From contig CAJKQZ010000012.1 in the NCBI GenBank assembly GCA_905202115.1, positions 1 through 25,425 of the forward strand: a stretch of DNA of 25,425 nt. The letters run 5' to 3'. A model generated the notes under the pieces. It saw only the letters and a list, made by a program, of their open reading frames with translations. It was not told where the DNA came from and did not search any database. The translations under genes were made by a program, and so were the position numbers. This DNA is from an uncultured Prevotellaceae bacterium (lineage in GTDB: Bacteria; Bacteroidota; Bacteroidia; Bacteroidales; Bacteroidaceae). Shown here piece by piece: positions 1 to 5,541 of the stretch. Every line of letters starts with the position of its first letter. The stretch's first letter is position 1.

Positions 1-5
1 ATCTC

Positions 6-134
6 CCTTGTATTTTCAATTTGCTGCGGGAAGTTTTTTACCACACGAAAAAAATTTTTTTTTCGTGTGGGGTAAATTTTTCCGTCAGTCTTTCCTTTCC
101 GGTTTTCTACGGGCCTGTTTTTGTTTACGTCGTA
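6..134 (+). repeat. Right part of a composite intergenic repeat, cut by the window start
   Basis: This block aligns without gaps to 13895-14023. The first 38 nt (6-43, from CCTTGTATTTTC to TTTTTTACCA) are identical, and the rest is about 64% identical over the last 80 nt by manual count. In the complete copy this part is preceded by a palindrome and a 100-nt left part; those would lie upstream of base 1. It sits just downstream of the permease gene, as the complete copy sits downstream of the C25 peptidase gene. Bases 135-218 show nothing I recognise. Confidence 0.8.
41..70 (-). terminator. Long A/T-filled hairpin after the permease gene, possible terminator
   Basis: CCACACG plus an A-run at 41-54 pairs with a T-run plus CGTGTGG at 57-70, giving 13-14 bp and a minimal loop. 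It lies about 150 nt downstream of the permease stop codon. No separate U-tract follows on the minus strand, so termination is an inference. The matching region of the second repeat copy keeps the A/T runs but not the GC base of the stem. Confidence 0.4.
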
Positions 135-218
135 TTTCCGCTGAAATATATAGCGAATGTTTACTGTATTTGTCGGACGGGTGGGAATTGTGTGCCGTGC
201 AGGCTTTGGGGCGACGTT

Positions 219-1445
219 TCAGAGAAAGCGTTTGCTCAGGTAGCGCACAGGATACCATGTGGAAAGGTATCCGGCAACGAGCACTGTTACGAAAATGAGC
301 AGTATGTCTGTGATTTTCACGCTAACGGGGTATGCGTCGACGATGAAGCTGCCAGAGTCGTCGCCCATTTTCAGCAGTCCGAAGTGTTGTTGGGCAAGGC
401 AGAGCAGAAGACCGAGCACGATTCCGGCAATGACGCCTATCAATGATATGAGCCGTCCTTCAAGCAGGAACACGTGCGCTATGGTGCGGTCGTCGGCGCC
501 GAGACTTCGCAAGGTGTTCATGTCGTCGCGTTTGTCGATAATGAGCATCGAGAGCGAGCCTATGATGTTGAAGCAGGCGATGACGAGAATGAACGTGAGG
601 AAAAGATATGCCACCGCTTTCTCTGTGCGCATTATGCGGAACACGTCTTCCTGCTGCTCGTACCGGTTCAGGATTTTCAGTTTCGTGCCTGCTATTCTGC
701 GCAGTTCGCGCTGCACTGTGGCGGGGTCGGCACCGTCTTTCAGCTTTAGTTCTAAGGAAGATACGCAGCCCTGCTGTTCGAAAATGCGGCGGGTGAAATC
801 TATCGAAGTCAGAATGTATTCGGAGTCGTATTTCTTCTGGTTTACCGAGAATACCACTCCGTTGGAATGCAATTCGTCACGGTTGAAGCTCTCCAGCGGG
901 TTGAGCATGTTTATTCTCTCTCCTTTCCGCGGGGCGTAGACTTCGAGCGGGTGTTCGTAGCGCACTCCGAGGCCGAGCTGCGAGGCGAGCTGCAGCCCCG
1001 GCGTGCCGTAATAAAGCACGTCGGCCTTAAGAGCGAAGTCGCCGTCGCCGTAAAGAATCTCTGCAAGGTCGGTTGTGTTGATATAGTTGTTGTCCACGCC
1101 CTTTATCGTCGCTACGGTCTGCCTGTTGCCGTAGCGCACAAGGGCTTGCCCCTCGAGACATTCCGCTGCAACGGCCACATCCTTGAAATTGCGTATTTCT
1201 GTGAGCGTCGGGTCGTCGGCCGGAATGGTCTTGCCTTCGGCAGGAACCACTTTCAGCTCGGGGTCGAACGATGTGAAAAGCGAGGCTACAAGCTCCTGGA
1301 AACCGTTGAACACGGAGAGCGTGCACACAAGGGCCATTGTGGTTACGGCAACGCCGGCAACCGCAATGCGCGTGATTATGTTTATCGCATGGTGCCTTTT
1401 GTAGGAAAAAAGGTATCTTCTGGCTATGAAAAAGGGAAAGTTCAC
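219..1445 (-). CDS. FtsX-like ABC transporter permease (LolC/LolE-like)
   Basis: This 408-residue inner-membrane protein has the layout of lipoprotein-releasing permeases: one N-terminal membrane segment (about residues 20-45, VAGVAVTTMALVCTL), a periplasmic MacB-like domain (about 46-275), then three C-terminal segments (about 281-305, 336-358, 375-400). The FtsX domain signature appears in IDKRDDMNTLRSLGA. The family works with a LolD-type ATPase, not encoded here, to release lipoproteins or move other envelope substrates. The only start that keeps the usual N-terminus (MNFPFFIARRYL) is GTG at 1443-1445, 13 nt after the rbfA stop, so the two are probably cotranscribed. The exact substrate is unknown; LolC/E function is inferred from architecture. 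Confidence 0.88.
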   Translation of the reverse strand: MNFPFFIARRYLFSYKRHHAINIITRIAVAGVAVTTMALVCTLSVFNGFQELVASLFTSFDPELKVVPAEGKTIPADDPTLTEIRNFKDVAVAAECLEGQALVRYGNRQTVATIKGVDNNYINTTDLAEILYGDGDFALKADVLYYGTPGLQLASQLGLGVRYEHPLEVYAPRKGERINMLNPLESFNRDELHSNGVVFSVNQKKYDSEYILTSIDFTRRIFEQQGCVSSLELKLKDGADPATVQRELRRIAGTKLKILNRYEQQEDVFRIMRTEKAVAYLFLTFILVIACFNIIGSLSMLIIDKRDDMNTLRSLGADDRTIAHVFLLEGRLISLIGVIAGIVLGLLLCLAQQHFGLLKMGDDSGSFIVDAYPVSVKITDILLIFVTVLVAGYLSTWYPVRYLSKRFL

Positions 1446-1458
1446 TGCCGCCGCGTTT

Positions 1459-1794
1459 TTATTTCTTCAGCAGTTCGTCGATGTGGGCTATGTAATCGAG
1501 CGAGTCGTCGATGAAAAACTTCAGTTCGGGAACAATGCGGAGCTGGAATCTTATGCGCTGTCCCAGTTCGAAACGCAGGGCGCGCACGTTTGCGTTGATG
1601 TTTGCGAGCAATTCCTCGGCGCGTTCGGAAGGGAAAATGCTAAGATAGGCTTTGCAAATGCTCAGGTCGGGACTTATGCGGCATTTGCTTACCGAAACGA
1701 TTACGCCGCGCGTTGCGCGCGTCTGCTTCTCGAATATGTCGCTCAGTTCTTTCTGCAGAAGGCGCGCTATCTTGTTCTGTCGTGTGGTTTCCAT
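1459..1794 (-). CDS. rbfA: 30S ribosome-binding factor A
   Basis: The 111-residue product is a compact KH-like protein of normal RbfA length. RbfA binds the 30S subunit and helps mature the 5' end of 16S rRNA, especially in the cold. Recognisable stretches are RQNKIARLLQKELSDIF at the N-terminus, a central CRISPDLSICKAYLSIFP strand, and the C-terminal RIRFQLRIVPELKFFIDDS block. The ATG at 1794 gives METTRQNK; the open frame continues upstream into the methyltransferase gene, but that stretch has no family similarity and reads against a known gene. A -7-like box lies 22 nt upstream, so rbfA may have its own promoter besides read-through from aroQ. Confidence 0.9.
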   Translation of the reverse strand: METTRQNKIARLLQKELSDIFEKQTRATRGVIVSVSKCRISPDLSICKAYLSIFPSERAEELLANINANVRALRFELGQRIRFQLRIVPELKFFIDDSLDYIAHIDELLKK

Positions 1795-1816
1795 TGAGAT
1801 AGTTGTTTGTTGCAGG

Positions 1817-1824
1817 CAAAAGTA
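1817..1824 (-). promoter_or_regulatory. Candidate -7 box for rbfA
   Basis: The minus strand reads TACTTTTG, an exact match to the Bacteroidetes TAnnTTTG box, in the short gap before rbfA. No good TTTG is found 19-21 nt further upstream, so this may be weak or fortuitous. Confidence 0.35.
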
Positions 1825-1846
1825 CGCAAAAAACGCGATTTTTCTG

Positions 1847-2491
1847 TCATTTGTCTTTGAGATGGATGAGTGTAATGCCGTCGCGTATGGGAATGATAAC
1901 CTTTTCGCATTCCTCGTCGGCGGCAACGATGTCGTTGAAAGCGCGAATGCCGCGCGTTTGCGGGTCGCGGTCGTAGGCAGGGTCTACAACGTGGCCGTCC
2001 CAAAGGGTGTTGTCGGCCAGAATATAGCCTCCGGGCGAAAGATAGCGCTTGCAAAGGCTGTAGTATTCGGGATATTGCCGTTTGTCTCCGTCGATGAATG
2101 CGAGGTCGAAGCGGAGATTCTCGCGTTCTGCCTTGTGGGGCAGGATGTCGAGCACATTGCCTATCGTGTAGGTGATTTGTTTGCCCCGCCGTGAGTTTTC
2201 TATCCATTCGCGGGTGAAATCTTCCAGTTCGTCGTTGACGTCGAAAGTGTGGATGTGCCCTTCCGGGCCTAAGCCGTACGACATGGCTATTGCAGAGTAG
2301 CCGGTGAATGTGCCTATCTCGAGAATGTTTTTCGGGCGGAGCATTGCCACGAGCATTTTCAGCAGTGTTCCCTCTACGTGGCCCGACACCATGTGCGAGC
2401 GCACGAGATGTATGTTGGTGGCGCGGTAGAGCCGGTGCAGATAGTCGTCTTCCGGCTCGGTGCAGCGGCTTATGTAGGTGTCGAGGTTCAT
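1847..2491 (-). CDS. SAM-dependent O-methyltransferase, COMT/CCoAMT type
   Basis: The 214-residue protein is a class I methyltransferase of the small cation-dependent O-methyltransferase family (Methyltransf_3). SAM motif I is NILEIGTFTGYS (residues 55-66). The divalent-metal site is visible as FIDGDK (Asp134) and LADN (Asp160, Asn161), matching the metal ligands known in catechol and caffeoyl-CoA methyltransferases. The acceptor in Bacteroidales is not known to me. The start ATG shares one base with the aroQ stop (TAATG), so translation is likely coupled; rbfA follows after 52 nt. The reading frame extends upstream through aroQ, but that extension is antisense-free noise in another frame. 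Confidence 0.9.
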   Translation of the reverse strand: MNLDTYISRCTEPEDDYLHRLYRATNIHLVRSHMVSGHVEGTLLKMLVAMLRPKNILEIGTFTGYSAIAMSYGLGPEGHIHTFDVNDELEDFTREWIENSRRGKQITYTIGNVLDILPHKAERENLRFDLAFIDGDKRQYPEYYSLCKRYLSPGGYILADNTLWDGHVVDPAYDRDPQTRGIRAFNDIVAADEECEKVIIPIRDGITLIHLKDK

Positions 2492-2919
2492 TATTTTCCG
2501 ACTGTTTCGCGCAAGGCTTCTACGGCCAGGCGGTACGAGTCGAGCCCGAAACCGCATATTACTCCCATGCAGGCCGATGAAATCATGGAGTGGTGGCGGA
2601 ATTCCTCCCGCTTGTGCACGTTGGAAATGTGAACTTCTATTACGGGTGCCTTGACGGCGAGTATCGCGTCGTGAAGCGCCACGCTGGTGTGCGTGTATGC
2701 TCCGGCGTTGAGCACTATGCCGTCGGCCTCGAAGCCTGCGGCGTGAATGCGGTCGATGAGCTGCCCCTCGCAGTTGCTCTGGTAGTAACCGAGGTCGATG
2801 TCGGGGAAACGCTTGCGCAGCTGTGCGAGATATTCGTCGAAACCTTTGTTGCCGTATATGCCCGGCTCGCGTTTGCCGAGGAGGTTTAGGTTCGGGCCGT
2901 TGATTATTTCGATTTTCAT
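2491..2919 (-). CDS. aroQ: Type II 3-dehydroquinate dehydratase
   Basis: The 142-residue enzyme converts 3-dehydroquinate to 3-dehydroshikimate, step three of the shikimate pathway, in the cytoplasm as a dodecamer. Signature pieces are INGPNLNLLG (6-15), the active-site lid with Arg17 and catalytic Tyr22 in REPGIYG, NAGAYTHTS (71-79), and EVHISN with the catalytic His97, followed by REEFRHHS. Length is normal for the family. It is the first gene of a minus-strand group with the O-methyltransferase, rbfA and the permease, and is divergent from xerD with only 52 nt between the two start codons. Confidence 0.96.
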   Translation of the reverse strand: MKIEIINGPNLNLLGKREPGIYGNKGFDEYLAQLRKRFPDIDLGYYQSNCEGQLIDRIHAAGFEADGIVLNAGAYTHTSVALHDAILAVKAPVIEVHISNVHKREEFRHHSMISSACMGVICGFGLDSYRLAVEALRETVGK

Positions 2920-2953
2920 AGTCGGATTTTAATTCGTAATTTAGCCTTGAATA

Positions 2954-2961
2954 CAAAAGTA
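2954..2961 (-). promoter_or_regulatory. Promoter (-7 box) of the aroQ group
   Basis: TACTTTTG on the minus strand matches TAnnTTTG exactly, 34 nt before the aroQ start. A partial -33 (TTCG against TTTG, at 2983-2986) lies 21 nt upstream, inside the first codons of xerD, so the two divergent genes share promoter space. Confidence 0.55.
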
Positions 2962-2971
2962 GTTATTTTTC

Positions 2972-3904
2972 ATGAACTCCGGCGAAAAACATTCGGACGA
3001 ACTTATGGGCGGCTACCTCCGCTTTCTGCGCCTTGAAAAGAATTTTACGGCCAACACTATCGACGCGTACCGCAAGGACGTTGAAAAATTATTGGTTTAC
3101 TTTGAGGGCGAGGCTGTGGCTCCCGAACAGGCCACGCTCGCGCAGCTGGAAAACTTTGCCGCCTGTTTGCGCGACATTGGCGTGGGAGCGAGGTCGCAGG
3201 CAAGAATCCTGTCGGGCGTGCGCTCGTTCTACAATTATCTTTTGCTCGAAAATGTTATCGACACGTCGCCGGCCGAACTGTTGCCCTCGCCCAAGCTCGG
3301 AACATATCTGCCCGAAGTGCTCACGCTTGGCGAGATTGACAGCATTATAGCGGCTATCGACTTGTCGGAGCAGGAGGGACAGCGCAACCGCGCCATTGTG
3401 GAAATGCTTTATTCGTGCGGTTTGCGGGTGAGCGAGCTTTGCAATCTCTGTGTGTCGGACGTGTTTGCGGCCGAAGGCTTTATTCGGGTCATAGGCAAGG
3501 GCCGGAAAGAGCGTCTTGTGCCGGTGTCGCAGCGCGCATTGCACGAGCTCGAACTTTGGTACGAGGACCGTTGCCATATAACGCCCAAGTCGGGTAGCGA
3601 AGACTATGTTTTTCTGAGCTTTCGCCGCAGCAACAAGCTTTCGCGCATTACGGTGTTTCATATCGTGAAGGTTCTGGCCCAGGCTGCGGGTATAACGAAA
3701 GAGATAAGTCCGCATACATTCCGCCACTCGTTTGCAACACACCTGCTCGAGGGGGGAGCGAACCTGCGCGCCATACAGGAAATGCTCGGACACGAGAGTA
3801 TCGCTACCACCGAGATTTATACGCACATCGACAACAGCCGTCTGCGTGAGGAGATACTGCTGCATCACCCGCGCAATGCGCGGCGCGACACGGAAAAGGG
3901 ATGA
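2972..3904 (+). CDS. xerD: Tyrosine recombinase, XerD-like
   Basis: The 310-residue protein has an N-terminal SAM-like core-binding domain (about 8-100) and a C-terminal catalytic domain. All active-site residues are visible: Arg152 (CGLRVSEL), Lys176 (IGKGRKER), His248 and Arg251 (SPHTFRHSFATHLL), His274 (MLGHES) and nucleophile Tyr283 (EIYTH). Together with a partner it resolves chromosome dimers at dif. Length and the conserved aroQ neighbour favour the housekeeping Xer over a mobile-element integrase; no attachment sites or cargo are seen. It is the only plus-strand protein gene in the window. Whether it is XerD or XerC cannot be decided from this alone. Confidence 0.9.
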   Translation: MNSGEKHSDELMGGYLRFLRLEKNFTANTIDAYRKDVEKLLVYFEGEAVAPEQATLAQLENFAACLRDIGVGARSQARILSGVRSFYNYLLLENVIDTSPAELLPSPKLGTYLPEVLTLGEIDSIIAAIDLSEQEGQRNRAIVEMLYSCGLRVSELCNLCVSDVFAAEGFIRVIGKGRKERLVPVSQRALHELELWYEDRCHITPKSGSEDYVFLSFRRSNKLSRITVFHIVKVLAQAAGITKEISPHTFRHSFATHLLEGGANLRAIQEMLGHESIATTEIYTHIDNSRLREEILLHHPRNARRDTEKG

Positions 3905-4033
3905 AAACGTCTACACTTGCTGCGTCCTGACGCTGAAATGCCGGAAACGGTATTGGACTTTTCAGAACATGACATTTTTGTCAGGTGCCCGCACTTCCCG
4001 TCGGCAAAGGAAAAAACTCTTCCCGCTTGTAGA

Positions 4034-4100
4034 AAAAATTATCTCAGACATATTTTGAATTATCTCTGAGATATTTTAAAATATGTCTGAGATAATTTTT
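4034..4100. repeat. Palindromic element 1 (three-unit form)
   Basis: Perfect 23-bp inverted arms lie at 4034-4056 and 4078-4100 around a 21-nt centre that itself carries TATCTCTGAGATA. The left flank (CTTCCCGCTTGTA) and right flank (TTTTTCGGGCT) recur at element 3. It lies between the converging 3' ends of xerD and the distal ompH gene. The arms end in an A-run and a T-run, so a transcript from either strand could form a hairpin followed by U residues. Confidence 0.85.
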
Positions 4101-4126
4101 CGGGCTCTTTTTGCCGGTATGAAAAA

Positions 4127-4153
4127 AACGACCTGACATTTTGTCAGGTCGTT
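4127..4153 (-). terminator. Rho-independent terminator, minus strand
   Basis: AACGACCTGACA (4127-4138) pairs perfectly with TGTCAGGTCGTT (4142-4153) around a 3-nt loop, and on the minus strand a run of T follows (4122-4128). It is the second minus-strand terminator after the distal ompH gene. Confidence 0.75.
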
Positions 4154-4310
4154 AAAGAAACATCGGTTTACGCTCCGCAGAAACTATTTGTAGAACCGTT
4201 GTTTTTTTACAAACGGGAGGCCTCTGCTTTTTTAGGGAAAGGTTTTGTGTGCGTAAGGGGTAAGGGTTTTTAGGAACGGTAGGCAAAGCATCTTGAACCG
4301 TGTGCAAAAC
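4154..4310 (-). other. Gene-free stretch framed by two minus-strand terminators
   Basis: No reading frame or known RNA family is recognisable. Because one terminator ends the ompH operon at 4311-4348 and another lies at 4127-4153, a separate short minus-strand transcript could lie between them. An imperfect hairpin (CCGTTTG pairing with CAACGG) lies near 4198-4217. I found no TAnnTTTG box to support a promoter. The remaining gene-free bases 3905-4033 contain only a short hairpin at 3970-3983. Confidence 0.25.
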
Positions 4311-4348
4311 AAAACAGGCGGAAAGTATTGAATTCTTCCGCCTGTTTT
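4311..4348 (-). terminator. Terminator of the bamA-ompH operon
   Basis: A perfect 13-bp stem (4311-4323 with 4336-4348, core CAGGCGGAA / TTCCGCCTG) has a 12-nt loop and lies 23 nt after the distal ompH stop. On the minus strand the stem ends in TTTT and continues GTTTTG. Confidence 0.85.
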
Positions 4349-4371
4349 AATTTTCCCGACCAATGCCGGCT

Positions 4372-4869
4372 TTATTTAATGCCTAATTTGGTTTTCAGTT
4401 TATCGGTAATGTCTTCGCTGAGCGACTTGTTGATGTAGGGAATGCCGCCCGTTGTGTCCATAATGTATACATACTTGCCCTCATCGCCGATAGCTTTAAC
4501 GGCATCGAGTATCTTGGTAGTGATAGCCTGCATTTTCTCGGCCGATTTTGCCTGGAGCGAATCGCGGTTGTCGTTATAGTTCTGCTGTATGCGCTGGTAG
4601 AGCTCGTTAAGTTCCTGTTCGCGGCGCTGTTTTACGTTGTCGGGCAGAGAATCGTGCTGGCGCTCGTATTCCTGGCTCTTTTTCTGAAGCTCGTCTCTCA
4701 TGCGGGTGAGTTCGTCTTCATATTGTTTCTGCAGTTTTTGGATTTCGGTTTGTGAAGTCGCATAGTCGGGCATTGCCTGCACGATTACGGACGAGTCGAA
4801 ATGTCCGAACTTCTGTGCGAAAAGGCTCAGAGGCGCAAGCAGGAGCGCCATGATAATTACTTTTTTCAT
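4372..4869 (-). CDS. OmpH/Skp-family periplasmic chaperone (second copy)
   Basis: The 165-residue protein has a signal peptide (about 1-19, KKVIIMALLLAPLSLFAQ), a short conserved strand KFGHFDSSVIVQAMPDY, a long charged coiled coil (about 40-120, rich in Q, E, K and R), and the closing strand YVYIMDTTGGIPYIN. Skp holds unfolded outer-membrane proteins in the periplasm and passes them to BamA. It follows the first ompH by 60 nt and has a likely promoter of its own. The two copies share layout but little exact sequence, so they are old paralogues. Confidence 0.9.
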   Translation of the reverse strand: MKKVIIMALLLAPLSLFAQKFGHFDSSVIVQAMPDYATSQTEIQKLQKQYEDELTRMRDELQKKSQEYERQHDSLPDNVKQRREQELNELYQRIQQNYNDNRDSLQAKSAEKMQAITTKILDAVKAIGDEGKYVYIMDTTGGIPYINKSLSEDITDKLKTKLGIK

Positions 4870-4915
4870 TTCTGTGATTGTATTCTTAGTTTATAATATT
4901 CTTACGTATGGCCTG

Positions 4916-4923
4916 CAAAGATA
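4916..4923 (-). promoter_or_regulatory. Candidate promoter for the second ompH
   Basis: TATCTTTG on the minus strand is an exact TAnnTTTG box directly after the stop codon of the first ompH. A near -33 element (GTTG, 4945-4948) lies 21 nt upstream. The leader would be about 40 nt. Confidence 0.5.
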
Positions 4924-4929
4924 TAATAA

Positions 4930-5454
4930 TTAATTGGAATAACCCAACTTAGCGAGCACCTCGTTTGAAATGTCAACGCGCGGCGATGCGAAGATTATGC
5001 CTGCGTCGGAGGCGCGGTCGAGTATCAGGGAGTAGCCTTTGGTCTGCGAGATGTCCTTTATGGCGTTGTAAATCTCGTCTTGTATGGGCTGTATGAGGCT
5101 TTCGCGCTTTTTGAAAAGCTCGCCGTCGGGAGCGAAGTACTTGCGTTTCAGTTCGGCAGCCTCTTTCTCCTTGTCTACAATTGCCTGCTCGCGCGTTTTC
5201 TTTTGTTCGGCCGAAAGAAATACGGCTTCGTTCTGATAGTTGTTGTATAAGGTCTTGGCCTCATTCTGTATGGCCTCCACTTCGGCCTGCCATTTCTTTG
5301 ACTGCTGGTTGAGCTGTTCGTTTGCGCGCTCGTAGGCCGGTATGTTTTTCAGTATGTATTCCATATCGACTAAGGCAAACTTTTGTGCCTGCACGCTTGC
5401 GGCTGCCGAAAACACGGCGGCAATGGCGATGATGACGTTACGGAGTTGTTTCAT
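4930..5454 (-). CDS. OmpH/Skp-family periplasmic chaperone (first copy)
   Basis: The 174-residue protein begins with a signal peptide ending near VQAQ (residue 24), then KFALVDMEYILKNIPAY, the typical first strand and helix of bacterial Skp. A coiled-coil arm spans about 45-125 and the C-terminal strand is YSLILDRASDAGIIFAS. The role is chaperoning of outer-membrane proteins for BamA, encoded immediately upstream with an 87-nt gap. No strong promoter box is seen in that gap, so it is probably cotranscribed with bamA. Confidence 0.92.
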   Translation of the reverse strand: MKQLRNVIIAIAAVFSAAASVQAQKFALVDMEYILKNIPAYERANEQLNQQSKKWQAEVEAIQNEAKTLYNNYQNEAVFLSAEQKKTREQAIVDKEKEAAELKRKYFAPDGELFKKRESLIQPIQDEIYNAIKDISQTKGYSLILDRASDAGIIFASPRVDISNEVLAKLGYSN

Positions 5455-5541
5455 AGCTTTATATGTTGTTTGGTTTGTGTTGCTGTTCTCTTACAGTACG
5501 AGGCACAATGCATTCCGCCGGTGAGGATGCCTTGCGGGGCA

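Noticed and set aside
219..1445. Large plus-strand frames opposite the permease, bamA, TonB receptor and GH2 genes
   Set aside because: They are antisense shadows of genes with clear families; none has its own recognisable motif.
3732..4058. Plus-strand frame ending in KIISDIF at element 1, with similar ends at elements 3 and 4
   Set aside because: The shared peptide comes from reading through the palindromic repeat; the rest of each frame is an antisense or out-of-frame shadow of real genes.
4034..4100. Palindrome near xerD considered as a dif site
   Set aside because: The arms are longer than Xer arms, the spacer is not 6-8 nt, and the same element recurs at four other places.
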